Counted from the stretch's first letter, positions 32,898 to 41,747 are shown. The stretch is DNA of 64,000 nt from Pseudonocardia cypriaca (GCF_006717045.1 NZ_VFPH01000002.1:2232001-2296000), one strand, 5' to 3'. Notes: generated by a model from the sequence alone, not told the origin. A program made the numbers and translations.

Positions 32898-33695
32898 TCA
32901 GCGCCGCTCCACGCTCGCTCTGGCGAGCAGGCCGGCGGCACCGGATCGGGTCGCGACGGACTGGCTGATGCGCACCGGCAGGCGCAGCGGGTTGTGGACC
33001 GAGCGCGAGAACTCGACGACCCGGTCGTCCTCGTCGAACGTGAGCTGATCCACCGTCAGGGCGATGGCGGGTTCGCCGAGCTCCAGCTCGCCGGCCTCGT
33101 CCGGATCGGCGGGACGGGCACTGATCACCGTTTCTGCTCGAGCCGGCTGCACCTGGTAGCGCTCTCGCAGCAGCTCGAACAGCGATGCTGTCGTGAAGTC
33201 CACCTCGGCGAGACCCGGCACCACGGCATGCGGCAGCCACACCTGCTGGATCGTCAGCGGGACGGAGTCGGCCAGCCGAACCCGGTGCAGGTAGACGACT
33301 TCCGCGCCCGGCGACACGCCCAACCCTCGCGCCACAGCTGGTGACGCCGCCTGCACCTCACAGGTGAGCACCCGGCTGGACGGCTCCACTCCACCCTCAC
33401 GCATGGCCTCCGTGTGACTGACCAGGGCGTGGAGCTCCTGCGCCGGGGACCGTGCCGCGACGAAGAAGCCCCGGCCGGGCGAGCTCGTCAGGTAGCCCTC
33501 CGCCACCAGCTCGCTGAACGCCTGGCGAACGGTGATCCGGCTGACGCCGAGCGTCGTCAAGAGCTCCCGCTCGGACGGCAGCTTGCGACCCGCCACCCAG
33601 ATGCCGGTGTCCACCGCGTCCCGGACCTGGTTCTTGATCTGCCGGTAGAAGGGGACCGGGGAGAACTTGTCGACATACAACACGCTCCTGAGCAT
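32898..33695 (-). CDS. GntR-family regulator (HutC/UTRA type)
   Basis: 265 residues. GntR winged helix at about 10-80: SPVPFYRQIKNQVRDAVDTG, KLPSERELLTTLGVSRITVR, QAFSELVAEGYLTSSPGRGF. UTRA ligand domain at about 100-250 (VYLHRVRLADSVPLTIQQVW). It likely senses a sugar or sugar phosphate and represses this operon. The first ATG lies inside a 24-bp palindrome; a TTG five codons in (AGGAG upstream) could be the real start, placing the operator just before the ribosome site. Confidence 0.92.
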   Translation of the reverse strand: MLRSVLYVDKFSPVPFYRQIKNQVRDAVDTGIWVAGRKLPSERELLTTLGVSRITVRQAFSELVAEGYLTSSPGRGFFVAARSPAQELHALVSHTEAMREGGVEPSSRVLTCEVQAASPAVARGLGVSPGAEVVYLHRVRLADSVPLTIQQVWLPHAVVPGLAEVDFTTASLFELLRERYQVQPARAETVISARPADPDEAGELELGEPAIALTVDQLTFDEDDRVVEFSRSVHNPLRLPVRISQSVATRSGAAGLLARASVERR

Positions 33696-33716
33696 GACTG
33701 GTCATGACCAGTCATG
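33693..33716. promoter_or_regulatory. 24-bp perfect palindrome, GntR operator
   Basis: The sequence is fully symmetrical, with half-site CATGACTGGTCA; the core TGGTCATGACCA resembles known HutC/GntR sites. It covers the annotated start codon of the GntR gene, so binding would block transcription or initiation directly (autorepression of the GntR-GH4-PfkB operon). Confidence 0.75.
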
Positions 33717-33744
33717 GCAATCCTCTAGGCGGAGTCAGCCGAAC

Positions 33745-33796
33745 TGCAATCTGACGGTTGCACTCCGATGAGCGATGTGCAATCGTAGAGTTGCAC
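33745..33796. promoter_or_regulatory. Two copies of an ArsR-type operator
   Basis: TGCAATC-N5-GTTGCA occurs twice, at 33745-33762 and 33778-33795 (the second extended to GTGCAA ... TTGCAC). The copies are 33 bases apart start to start, about three helical turns, so dimers would sit on one face of the DNA. They end 20 bases before the SRPBCC gene start. The ArsR gene two positions on (34307) is the likely binder. Confidence 0.65.
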
Positions 33797-33815
33797 ACCA
33801 CCTGGAGGGAACCTG

Positions 33816-34310
33816 ATGAGCGACACCACGTACACCGAGGCGGAGCTGGCCGAGCTCGACAGCATCGCTCGCCGGATCGACATCGACGCACCGGCCGATC
33901 GAGTCTGGGAACTCGTCGCGCGGCCCGGCTGGTACATCAACGACGGCACCGTCGAGGCCGAGCCCGACCTGCGGTACGAGGGCGACGTCGCGGTCGTGAC
34001 GCAACCGGGACAAGGCGAGTTCCGGTTCCGGACCGTGCAGCTGGACAAGCCGCGCTATGCCGCGTTCCGTTGGCTGAGCACGCCGTTCCGCGCCGTCTCC
34101 GAGGGGACGCTCGTCGAGTTCTGGATCGACGAACGAGCCGGCGGCGGGGTGACGTTGCGCGTCCTCGAGAGCGGGTTCTCCACCCTCTCCGAAGACCCGG
34201 CGACCTGGCTGAAGGAGCGCGAGGGCAACGACCGCGGCTGGACGGAGGAGCTGGCCGCCGGGAAGGCGTTCGTCGAGTCCGGGGCGGCGCACGCAGACAC
34301 GGGGTCATGA
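33816..34310 (+). CDS. SRPBCC/AHSA1-like protein paired with ArsR
   Basis: 164 residues: RRIDIDAPADRVWELVARPG, WYINDGTVEAEPDLRYEG, LDKPRYAAFRWLST, and a C-terminal helix WTEELAAGKAFVESG. This is the SRPBCC fold (activator of Hsp90 homologue type) that is usually found beside an ArsR regulator. It may bind or modify a hydrophobic compound. GGAGGG lies about 8 bases before the ATG. Its stop overlaps the ArsR start by 4 bases, and two operator copies lie upstream. Confidence 0.85.
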   Translation: MSDTTYTEAELAELDSIARRIDIDAPADRVWELVARPGWYINDGTVEAEPDLRYEGDVAVVTQPGQGEFRFRTVQLDKPRYAAFRWLSTPFRAVSEGTLVEFWIDERAGGGVTLRVLESGFSTLSEDPATWLKEREGNDRGWTEELAAGKAFVESGAAHADTGS

Positions 34311-34639
34311 GCGCGCCGGACCTCCCGACCATGTGCGCAGCGCTGAGCGACCCGACCCGCTGGGAGATCCTCACGCGGCTCGGTCAGGGCGCGATGTCGG
34401 CCTCCGCCCTGGCCCGGGTCCTCCCGGTGAGCAGGCAGGCCATCGGCAAGCACCTCGAGGTGCTGCGTGAGGTCGGGCTCGTCGAGTCGGAGCAGCGCGG
34501 GCGCGAGGTCGTCTACCTCGTCGTCGGCGCCCGGCTGAGCTCGCTCGCCCGAGAGCTGGACCTGATCGGCCGGTCCTGGGAGAGCCGCCTGCTGTCGATC
34601 AAGCAACTGGCCGAGCAGGACCCGCCCCCTCGGCCCTGA
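34307..34639 (+). CDS. ArsR-family transcriptional regulator
   Basis: 110 residues: MCAALSDPTRWEILTRLGQG, AMSASALARVLPVSRQAIGK, HLEVLREVGLVESEQRGREV. This is a compact winged helix without metal-binding Cys clusters, so it is probably not a metal sensor. It is translated together with the SRPBCC protein through an ATGA overlap and likely autoregulates the pair through the sites at 33745-33796. Confidence 0.9.
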   Translation: MSAPDLPTMCAALSDPTRWEILTRLGQGAMSASALARVLPVSRQAIGKHLEVLREVGLVESEQRGREVVYLVVGARLSSLARELDLIGRSWESRLLSIKQLAEQDPPPRP

Positions 34640-34755
34640 CCGGCACACCCACCTACGACAACGGACGTCTCCGCGTCGGAGCCGCATGCGCTTCGCCGCG
34701 CGACTCCGCATGCCCGAAATCCCTTCCACCACGACGAGATCGGCAGGTACCAGAC

Positions 34756-36213
34756 ATGTACATCGAAGCGGTCGAGCCGACCATCGGCACCGGTCCCACG
34801 GAGGAACAACGGGACATCACGCCCACCGTGCGCGCTCCGGCGCCGCGGACCAGATCGGGTTTCGTGCTCGCACTGGCCTGTGCCGCGATGGCGATCGTGG
34901 GTATCGACACCGCGATCGTGAACGTGGCACTGGCCTCGATCCAGCACGACCTCGGCATCGATCACGGCACGCTGCAGTGGGTGGTCGTGGCCTACGGCCT
35001 GCTTCTGGGCGGGTTCCTCCTGCTCGGCGGGCGGCTGGCCGACCAGCTGGGACGGCGGCGGGTCTTCGTGGCCGGCGTCGCCATCTTCACGGGTGCGTCG
35101 CTCCTGGCGGGGATCACGCAGGATGCCGGTCTGTTGATCGTGGCGCGTGGGGTCCAGGGGTTCGGTGCGGCGCTCACCGTGCCGGCAGCGCTCTCGTTGC
35201 TGGCAGTCACGTTCGCGGAAGGACCCGAACGCGACCGAGCGGTGGGCCTCTTCGGAGCTGTCGGCGGCCTCGCCGGCACCGTCGGGGTGGTTCTGGGCGG
35301 GCTGCTGGCCGCCGGTCCCGGCTGGCGCTGGGCGTTCTTCATCAACGTGCCGGTCGGGATCGCGCTGCTCGTGGCCGCCCTGGTGTTCCTGTCCGCGGAC
35401 CGGGCCGGTGAGCGCGCTCCGCGCCTCGACGTCGGCGGGGCCATCACGGTGACCGGCGGCCTGCTGCTGTTCGTCTTCGCGTTGCACCACGCCGCGGGCC
35501 ACGGCTGGTTCACCTCGTCCACCCTTGCCCTGTTCGCCGCGGCCGCTGCGCTGCTGGCCGTGTTCGTCCGGATCGAGGCACGTTCGGCCGCCCCGCTCGT
35601 GCCCGCCGCGCTTCTGCGGAACCGCACGGTGGTGGCCGCGAACCTGACCGCCTTCCTCGCGTTCTCCGCGCTGCTGTCGTTCATCTTCATCGGTTCGCTG
35701 CTGATGCAGCAGGCCCTTGCCTACTCGCCGGCGATCACGGGTCTGGCATGGCTGTCCACGACGGTCACCGTGTTCGTGGCCGCCATGGCGGGCGCCCGGT
35801 TCGTCGCACGGGTCGGGGTGCGGCGACTGCTGATCATCGGTCTGTCGCTGGTCGCCATCGGCGCGTTGTGGCTGGCCAGGGTCCCCGCTGAGGCCGGCTA
35901 CGTCACGGACCTGCTGCCTGCCTTCCTGCTCGCCGGGGTCGGCTTCGGGTTCTGCGGGCCCGCTCTGCAGCTCGGCGCCCTGTCCGGGGTGTCGCGGTCG
36001 GATGCGGGGCTGGCGTCCGGCCTCGTGGAGACGATGCGCGAGATCGGCGGCGCCGCCGGGGTGGCGGGGGTGTCCACCGTGCTCGTCGCAGGCTCCGACC
36101 TGGACAGCTTCCACACCGCCTTCACGGTCGTCGGCGTCATGGCCTTCCTCGGCGTGGTCGTCGCAGCCACCGGATTCGCACGGTCGGCCGTGCGAGTCGG
36201 AGAGACGTCGTGA
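34756..36213 (+). CDS. MFS drug exporter, DHA2 (EmrB/QacA) type
   Basis: 485 residues with about 14 membrane segments. Motif C/A elements: ALACAAMAIVGIDTAIVNVA, LQWVVVAYGLLLGGFLLLGG, RLADQLGRRRVFVAG. These are typical of 14-helix drug/proton antiporters. An open N-terminal cytosolic tail of ~35 residues precedes the first helix. The downstream AraC gene is convergent. The gene may be regulated by the ArsR/SRPBCC unit 117 bases upstream, but there is room for its own promoter. Confidence 0.9.
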   Translation: MYIEAVEPTIGTGPTEEQRDITPTVRAPAPRTRSGFVLALACAAMAIVGIDTAIVNVALASIQHDLGIDHGTLQWVVVAYGLLLGGFLLLGGRLADQLGRRRVFVAGVAIFTGASLLAGITQDAGLLIVARGVQGFGAALTVPAALSLLAVTFAEGPERDRAVGLFGAVGGLAGTVGVVLGGLLAAGPGWRWAFFINVPVGIALLVAALVFLSADRAGERAPRLDVGGAITVTGGLLLFVFALHHAAGHGWFTSSTLALFAAAAALLAVFVRIEARSAAPLVPAALLRNRTVVAANLTAFLAFSALLSFIFIGSLLMQQALAYSPAITGLAWLSTTVTVFVAAMAGARFVARVGVRRLLIIGLSLVAIGALWLARVPAEAGYVTDLLPAFLLAGVGFGFCGPALQLGALSGVSRSDAGLASGLVETMREIGGAAGVAGVSTVLVAGSDLDSFHTAFTVVGVMAFLGVVVAATGFARSAVRVGETS

Positions 36214-36247
36214 GCCGGGCATCCGGGTCTCGTCAGCTCATGCGGGC

Positions 36248-37189
36248 TCACCCGTCGGACCGGGTCTCCCGGTACTGGCGGGGGCTGACCCCACGGGCTG
36301 CCTTGAATGCGCTGCTCAGGGCGAGCCCGTCGCTGTACCCGACCCGTCGGGCGATGCTGTCCAGCGTGAGGCCGGGGTCGAGCAGCAGGTCCGCGGTGCG
36401 GGCCAGCCGCCACTGTTTGAGGTACGACATCGGGGGCGAGCCCACCAGGTCGGCGAACCGTCGGGCCAGCACCGAGCGGGAGGCGCCGGACTCGGCGGCC
36501 AGGTCGGCCACCGTCCACGGCCGGGCCGGATCCTCGTGCAGCAGGCGCAGCGCCCGGCCGACAACCGGGTCCCGGTGGGCGGCGTACCAGCCGGGCGCGC
36601 TCGCCTCGGCCCGGCTGAACCACGTGCGGAGCACCGAGACCAGCAGCAGGTCGAAGAGCCGGTCCAGGACCGCCTGCTGGCCGGGCAGCTCGGTCCTGAT
36701 CTCCTCGCCGAGCATCGAGGGGAGGGGGGAATCCCAGTGCTCGCGCTCGAGCACGACCAGCGGCGGCAACGCGTCGACCACCCGCCGGTTGATCTCGCCG
36801 CGCAGTTGGTAGCAGCCCATCAGCAGCACCGTGGATCCGTCAGGGTCGTTGCCCCAGGTCCGCACCCCGAGCGCCATGGCCTCGCCCAGGTCGGCACCGT
36901 CGGTGGTCGTCCGACGTCCTCCGGGCAGCCAGTTCACGGTCGGAGGTACGTCCGGGGCGCTCGCGATCGTCAGCGGGGTCAGGGCCCTGACCAGCGACAC
37001 CGAGCCGGCGCCGACCTCGCGCGCCTCGCCGGCGTCCGGGGTGATCCACGCCGTGCCCCGGAGCACCGCCACCAGGCCCAGCGGTGCGTCGTCGGCCATC
37101 CGGAACGACCAGGGCGGCTCCATCACGGTCCGCTGCAGGAACGCGCCACGGCCGCGGGGACCGTCCAGCAGGTTCGTCAGCCCGTCCAC
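36248..37189 (-). CDS. AraC-family regulator (cupin sensor)
   Basis: 313 residues: N-terminal cupin_6 region (LGLVAVLRGTAWITPDAGEA, VNWLPGGRRTTTDGADLGEA), C-terminal AraC HTH pair (WTVADLAAESGASRSVLARR, FADLVGSPPMSYLKQWRLAR, LDSIARRVGYSDGLALSSAF, KAARGVSPRQYRE). It is divergent from a NmrA-like gene that it probably controls. The start is a GTG at 37189. Confidence 0.9.
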   Translation of the reverse strand: MDGLTNLLDGPRGRGAFLQRTVMEPPWSFRMADDAPLGLVAVLRGTAWITPDAGEAREVGAGSVSLVRALTPLTIASAPDVPPTVNWLPGGRRTTTDGADLGEAMALGVRTWGNDPDGSTVLLMGCYQLRGEINRRVVDALPPLVVLEREHWDSPLPSMLGEEIRTELPGQQAVLDRLFDLLLVSVLRTWFSRAEASAPGWYAAHRDPVVGRALRLLHEDPARPWTVADLAAESGASRSVLARRFADLVGSPPMSYLKQWRLARTADLLLDPGLTLDSIARRVGYSDGLALSSAFKAARGVSPRQYRETRSDG

Positions 37190-37270
37190 GTCGCGAGCGT
37201 AGGACGCGCCGCCATGTCCCCGGGACGCTCAGCCATGGGCGGAGAAGCCTTCGGCGGCTTGGCTGATCAC

Positions 37271-38119
37271 ATGACTACCGAGAGCGCACAGACCACCCTC
37301 GTGGTGGGAGGAACCGGCACGACGGGCCGCCGGGTGGCGGCACGGCTCACGGCCCTCGGGCGCCCGGTCCAGATCGGGACCCGGTCGTCGAGCCCCAGGT
37401 TCGACTGGGACGACGCGGACACGTGGGCGCCTGCCCTCGACGGGGTGGGCGCGGCCTACCTGACCTACGCACCCGACCTGGGCATGCCCGAGGCGGCGGA
37501 CCGGATCCGCAGGTTCGCAGAGCTCGCCAGGAGCACCGGCGCACACCGCCTGGTGCTGCTGGCCGGACGTGGTCAGCACGGCCACGCTCCCGCCGAACGG
37601 GCCGTGCAGGAGTCCGGTCTGGAGTGGACCGTGGTGCGGTCCGCGTGGTTCGCCCAGAACTTCAGCGAGGGCTTCCTCGCCGGCCTGGTCGCCGACGGCA
37701 CGGTTCCGGTACCGGCCGGAGATGCCCTCGAACCGTTCCTCGACGTCGACGATCTCGCCGACGTCGTCGTCACGGCGCTCACCGAGGACGGCCACGATGG
37801 CGAGGTCTACGAGCTCACCGGTCCGCGGCTGCTCGGGTTCGCCGACGCTGCCGCCGAGATCTCCCGGGCACGAGACGCGCACGTGGCCTACCTCCCGATC
37901 GCCGAGGCGGAATTCGCCGCCGCCCTGACCGCGGACGGCACGCCTGCCTCGCTCACCGACGTGCTGTGCGAGGTGTTCGCCGAGCTCCGCGAGGGTGACA
38001 ACGCCGGCACCACCGATGACGTCGAGCGCGTCCTGGGCCGGCCGCCGCGCGACTTCGCCGCGTTCGCCGCCGCAGCCGCGGCCGGTGGCGCCTGGTCCTC
38101 CGCTGCGGTCCGATCCTGA
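37271..38119 (+). CDS. NmrA-like NAD(P)-binding protein
   Basis: 282 residues. The Rossmann start TTLVVGGTGTTGRRVAARLT carries the GGTGxTG pattern of NmrA/atypical SDRs. Further TYAPDLGMPEAADRIRRFAE, RLVLLAGRGQHG, SGLEWTVVRSAWFAQNFSEG, LDVDDLADVVVTALTEDG. No SDR catalytic Tyr-Lys pair is evident, so it may be a redox sensor or a quinone/NADPH-binding protein. The ATG at 37271 fits the family start; ATG 37235 is possible. Divergent from the AraC gene. Confidence 0.88.
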   Translation: MTTESAQTTLVVGGTGTTGRRVAARLTALGRPVQIGTRSSSPRFDWDDADTWAPALDGVGAAYLTYAPDLGMPEAADRIRRFAELARSTGAHRLVLLAGRGQHGHAPAERAVQESGLEWTVVRSAWFAQNFSEGFLAGLVADGTVPVPAGDALEPFLDVDDLADVVVTALTEDGHDGEVYELTGPRLLGFADAAAEISRARDAHVAYLPIAEAEFAAALTADGTPASLTDVLCEVFAELREGDNAGTTDDVERVLGRPPRDFAAFAAAAAAGGAWSSAAVRS

Positions 38120-38243
38120 CCGAGGAGCGAAGGACTCCGATACCGGCCGCGAACGTACCCGGCGGTCTCCGGGCGCCCGCCGCCTGATCTCGACCTCGAT
38201 GTCCTCGCCGAGCAGGACCACCCACCGGCACGGGGTCGCCGCG

Positions 38244-38933
38244 TCAGCCGAGGGCCTCCAGGAGGCGACGGGTCGCAGCGAGGTCGCCGGTGACGGTCGC
38301 CTCGCCTGCCCCGACTGCTTCGGTCAGCTCCTTCTGGTGACCGATCAGCTCGTCGAGCGTGGTGGGGGTCGTCTCGACGACCGCGTCCGGGCGGTCGGGC
38401 GCGGTACCGCGGGCGATCTCGACGAGCGCTCCGTCGGCCACCTGCGCCGTGAAGCGGTCGTGGCCGAGGTGGAACTCGTACCGCGCCGTCCACGGCTGCC
38501 GGTGGTCGGGCGTGAACGTCGACTGCAGCCGCAGCATGGTCGAGTCCGCGCCGATCCCGCCGCGCATCGGGACCACTGGCGAGGACGCGCCCCAGGAGCC
38601 GAGGCGCAGCAGGAGCGGGCCGAGCTCGGTTCCCCATGTGGTGAGCTCGTAGACCCGGGACCCGGCCGGGGGCGGGAGTGTGCGCCGTTGCACGACACCG
38701 ACCGATTCGAGGTGGCGCAGCCGCTGGGCGAGGATCGTCGGCCCGGCGGCGGGCAGCCCGGCCTGGATGTCGCTGAAGCGCTTCGGCCCCAGCAGCAGGT
38801 CGCGCACGATCAGCAGGGCCCAGCGCTCGCCGACGAGGTCGAGTGCGTGCGCGATGCCGCACGCCTCCCCGTAGCTGCGGTGACCGGTCACCGACCCGAC
38901 TCTACGCTCCAGATTCTTGACACCTTGATACAT
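38244..38933 (-). CDS. HxlR-type winged-helix regulator with SCP2-like C-terminus
   Basis: 229 residues (215 if the GTG at 38891 is used). Winged helix at about 20-105: CGIAHALDLVGERWALLIVR, DLLLGPKRFSDIQAGLPAAG, TILAQRLRHLESVGVVQRRT. The rest (about 130-229) resembles an SCP2-like ligand domain often fused to HxlR regulators. It is divergent from a SDR gene, and a 25-bp inverted repeat lies between their starts. Confidence 0.88.
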   Translation of the reverse strand: MYQGVKNLERRVGSVTGHRSYGEACGIAHALDLVGERWALLIVRDLLLGPKRFSDIQAGLPAAGPTILAQRLRHLESVGVVQRRTLPPPAGSRVYELTTWGTELGPLLLRLGSWGASSPVVPMRGGIGADSTMLRLQSTFTPDHRQPWTARYEFHLGHDRFTAQVADGALVEIARGTAPDRPDAVVETTPTTLDELIGHQKELTEAVGAGEATVTGDLAATRRLLEALG

Positions 38934-38943
38934 CTAATGGATG

Positions 38944-38968
38944 GTCTACTACAGATACTATAGTAGAC
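38944..38968. promoter_or_regulatory. Operator between HxlR and SDR genes
   Basis: Arms GTCTACTA and TAGTAGAC form a perfect inverted repeat around 9 bases. The site is AT-rich compared with its surroundings and contains TATAGT, a likely -10 element, on both strands. It ends 15 bases before the SDR start. The HxlR protein would block both promoters. Confidence 0.65.
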
Positions 38969-38983
38969 GACTGGAGGGGTGTC

Positions 38984-39754
38984 ATGGCGGGGTTGAGCGG
39001 CAGGACGGCGCTGGTCACGGGTGGGTCGCGGGGAATAGGGAGGGCGATCGCGCTCAGGTTGGCCGCCGACGGCGCCCGGGTCGCGGTGCACTACGGCAAG
39101 AACGGCGCGGCGGCGGACGAGGTCGTCGAGGCCATCGAACGCGACGGTGGGCAGGCGTTCGGCGTGCGGGCGGAGCTGGGCGTCGACGGCGACGTGGACA
39201 CATTGTTCGGCGGGCTCGCAGCCAGAATGGGCGACGCTCCGCTGGACATCCTCGTCAACAACGCCGGGGTCCTCGAGGCTCCGCCCTTCGAGCAGGTCTC
39301 CCGGGAGGTGTTCGACCGCTCGTTCGCGGTGAACGTGCGGGCGCCGTTCTTCATCACGCAGCGGGCCGTCGGGCTACTGTCGGACGGCGGCCGCATCATC
39401 AACATCTCCTCGGCGGTCACCCGGATCGCATCGACGTTCTTCCAGTACACGATGACCAAGGGTGCGATCGAGGCGCTCGGCCTGACGTTGGCCCAGTCGC
39501 TCGGGCGGCGGGGAATCACCGTCAACTCGGTCGCGCCGGGGATCACCGACACCGACATGGGCTCGTGGGTGCACGGCGCCCCGGGGCTGAAGGAGGAGAT
39601 CGAGGCGTCGAGCGCGTTGGGTCGGCTCGGACAGCCGGCCGACGTGGCAGACGTCGTCGCCTTCCTCGCTTCGGACGACGCCCGCTGGGTCACCGGCGTG
39701 ACCCTCGACGCCAGCGGCGGGACCTGGCTCGGACCCCGCGGTGAGGCGGCGTGA
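38984..39754 (+). CDS. Short-chain dehydrogenase/reductase
   Basis: 256 residues. Cofactor motif TALVTGGSRGIGRAI, NNAG at about 92, catalytic Ser in INISSA and Tyr-x-x-x-Lys in FFQYTMTKGAIEAL; VAPGITDTDM follows. Classical SDR. GGAGGGG lies 5 bases before the ATG. It is under the divergent operator with the HxlR regulator. HxlR regulators often answer to aldehydes, quinones or oxidants, so a detoxifying role is possible. Confidence 0.93.
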   Translation: MAGLSGRTALVTGGSRGIGRAIALRLAADGARVAVHYGKNGAAADEVVEAIERDGGQAFGVRAELGVDGDVDTLFGGLAARMGDAPLDILVNNAGVLEAPPFEQVSREVFDRSFAVNVRAPFFITQRAVGLLSDGGRIINISSAVTRIASTFFQYTMTKGAIEALGLTLAQSLGRRGITVNSVAPGITDTDMGSWVHGAPGLKEEIEASSALGRLGQPADVADVVAFLASDDARWVTGVTLDASGGTWLGPRGEAA

Positions 39755-39850
39755 CCCGGCGGCCGGCGACACGCCGGGCCGATGACTTCGGCCGCGCCGG
39801 ACGGTCGTAACCGGAGGTACGACGACACCGAGACTCGGGGAGAAACCCTG

Positions 39851-40138
39851 ATGTGGATCATTGCCGGCTTCATCGAGGTCGATGACGACGAGCGGGACCT
39901 CTTCGTCGAGGCACACCGCGATCTCGTCGAACGGGCCCGCCAGGCGCCGGGCTGCCTCGACCTGGCCATCACGGCCGACCCGATCGATCCTCGACGGATC
40001 AACAACTACGAGCGGTGGGAGTCGTGGGACGCGATCGAGGCGTGGCGGGCGCGAGCTGACGCTCCGGACACGGGCATCGCGATGCGCAACGTCGACGTGA
40101 TGGCCTTCGAGGTGGCCAGCACCCGTCCTCCCTTCTGA
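39851..40138 (+). CDS. Antibiotic biosynthesis monooxygenase (ABM) domain protein
   Basis: 95 residues from the ATG at 39851 (GGGGAG upstream): WIIAGFIEVDDDERDLFVEA, HRDLVERARQAPGCLDLAIT, INNYERWESWDAIEAWRARA. Single ABM dimeric barrel. It could be a small monooxygenase without cofactor or a binding protein. It follows the SDR by 96 bases on the same strand. Confidence 0.85.
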   Translation: MWIIAGFIEVDDDERDLFVEAHRDLVERARQAPGCLDLAITADPIDPRRINNYERWESWDAIEAWRARADAPDTGIAMRNVDVMAFEVASTRPPF

Positions 40139-40180
40139 GCCCATGTCGCGGAGAACGCGAACGAGCGGGAGCCGGCGCCG

Positions 40181-41023
40181 GTGAGCTACTACGACGGGAA
40201 GGGCGTGGTGATCACCGGAGCGGGTTCGGGCATCGGCCGCGCCTTGGCCGTCGAACTGTCGGCGCGCGGCGCCCGGTTGGCGTTGTCCGATCGGAACGGC
40301 GACGCCCTCGCCGCAACAGCACGCCGTTGCGGACCCTCCTCGGGCGATCTCCGAACAGATGTGGTCGACGTGACCGACCGTCCCGCCGTGATGAGCTACG
40401 CGGATTCGGTTGCCGGCGATCTCGAACCCGTCGACGTGGTCTTCTCCGTTGCGGGCGTACTCCACACCGGGAGCGTGCTCGCCTCGAGCTTCGTGGACGT
40501 CGAGGAGGTGTTCGCCGTGAACTACTGGGGCGTCGTGAACACCACCAAGGCGTTCCTACCCCATGTGACGAAGGCGGAGCACGGCCACATCGTGACGATC
40601 TCGAGCGTTTTCGGGCTGATGACAGCGCCTCGTTACAGCGCCTACTGCGCTTCCAAGTTCGCAGTCCGCGCTTTCACCGAGTCGCTGCGGCAGGAGATGA
40701 TAATCGACCGCAAGCCGGTCTCGGTGACCTGCGTCTACCCCGGTGGCATTCGGACGCCCATCATGCGCAACGGCCTGTTCGCAGCCGGAGAGGATCGGAC
40801 CGCTGTCACGAACTCGTTCGACCGGGTTGTCGCGCGGACATCTCCGGAGCGGGCGGCGACGAGGATACTGCGCGGGGTCGAGCGGCGGCGGGCTCGCGTA
40901 CTCGTGGGCGCCGACGCTCGTGTCATCGGTGGCCTCCTACGCGGACTGGGCGACGCGTACCCGCACGTGATCCCGTCGCTCGCACGCCTCACGCGCATCC
41001 TCCGCGGATCCGCGCCCGGCTGA
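40181..41023 (+). CDS. Short-chain dehydrogenase/reductase
   Basis: 280 residues from the GTG at 40181. GVVITGAGSGIGRALAVELS, VFSVAGVLHTGS (NNAG replaced by SVAG), SISS-like TISSVFGLM, catalytic YSAYCASKFAVRAF, VYPGGIRTPIMRNG. The C-terminal basic region is a variable substrate part. The NNAG change is unusual, though related SDRs tolerate it. Probably in one unit with the ABM gene 42 bases before. Confidence 0.9.
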   Translation: MSYYDGKGVVITGAGSGIGRALAVELSARGARLALSDRNGDALAATARRCGPSSGDLRTDVVDVTDRPAVMSYADSVAGDLEPVDVVFSVAGVLHTGSVLASSFVDVEEVFAVNYWGVVNTTKAFLPHVTKAEHGHIVTISSVFGLMTAPRYSAYCASKFAVRAFTESLRQEMIIDRKPVSVTCVYPGGIRTPIMRNGLFAAGEDRTAVTNSFDRVVARTSPERAATRILRGVERRRARVLVGADARVIGGLLRGLGDAYPHVIPSLARLTRILRGSAPG

Positions 41024-41170
41024 ACTCGTGCAGGCCCAGCCCCCACCGTGGAGGCCCGGCGCCGCGTCGCGAGGCACGTGTGGCCGACGGCAAGCATGGT
41101 GATCGATACTTGCTGCCCAGCCGCGCTGGTCCGGACGACGACACCAGACCGGACGACGAAGGGAAGAAAC

Positions 41171-41572
41171 ATGACGATCGACCAGAACAAGGCTTCCGTC
41201 AAGAAGCTGGTCGAAGGCCTAGGCACGAACGGCAGTCCCGACGCCTTCGACCTTCTTCACGAGAACGCGGTGTGGACCGTCATGACCGACGCTGCCACTT
41301 TCCCGGTCTCCGGCGACATGTCGAAGCCCGCGTTCGTCGAACACATGAAGAGGTTCCACGACTCGCTGCCCAGCGGTATACGCATGTCGGTGACGAGCGT
41401 GATCGCAGATGAGGCCAATGCGTCGGTGGAGGCCACCTCGAACGCACTCCTCGCCAACGGGAAGCGCCTCAATCAGGTGTACCACTTCGCATTCGAACTG
41501 GACAACGGCAAGATCGTCGCAGCACGCGAATACATCGATACGGCCCGCGCCCTCTCCGCGTTCTCCGAGTGA
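41171..41572 (+). CDS. SnoaL-like protein
   Basis: 133 residues from the ATG at 41171 (GGGAAGAAAC upstream). SnoaL/NTF2-like features: NKASVKKLVEGLGTNGSPDA, FDLLHENAVWTVMTDAATFP, MSKPAFVEHMKRFHDSLPSG, LNQVYHFAFELDNGKIVAAR, EYIDTARA. This is a ketosteroid isomerase-like pocket, with function unknown. It is the last of the plus-strand group, and 175 bases without further genes separate it from the convergent Tmm gene. Confidence 0.85.
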   Translation: MTIDQNKASVKKLVEGLGTNGSPDAFDLLHENAVWTVMTDAATFPVSGDMSKPAFVEHMKRFHDSLPSGIRMSVTSVIADEANASVEATSNALLANGKRLNQVYHFAFELDNGKIVAAREYIDTARALSAFSE

Positions 41573-41747
41573 GCGAGATCCTGGCCCGCGGCGACCACTC
41601 CCGGCGACCGGACCGCGCTGATCTGATCGGCTTGCCCGCAGGCCTCCCGGCACCTGGCGGCCGAGCACTCGCCCCCGTCCTCGCGATGGGCGCGAGCGCT
41701 CACGTCCACGCTCTTACTCCCCCGGACTGCGATTGCGAGACCGCGAC

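Noticed and set aside
36002..37270. Long plus-strand extension of the NmrA-like gene through the AraC region.
   Set aside because: It lies antisense to the well-supported AraC gene, and the Rossmann start fits ATG 37271.
38120..38243. Possible small gene in the gap between the NmrA and HxlR genes.
   Set aside because: Only a short minus-strand frame without ribosome site or recognisable product is present.
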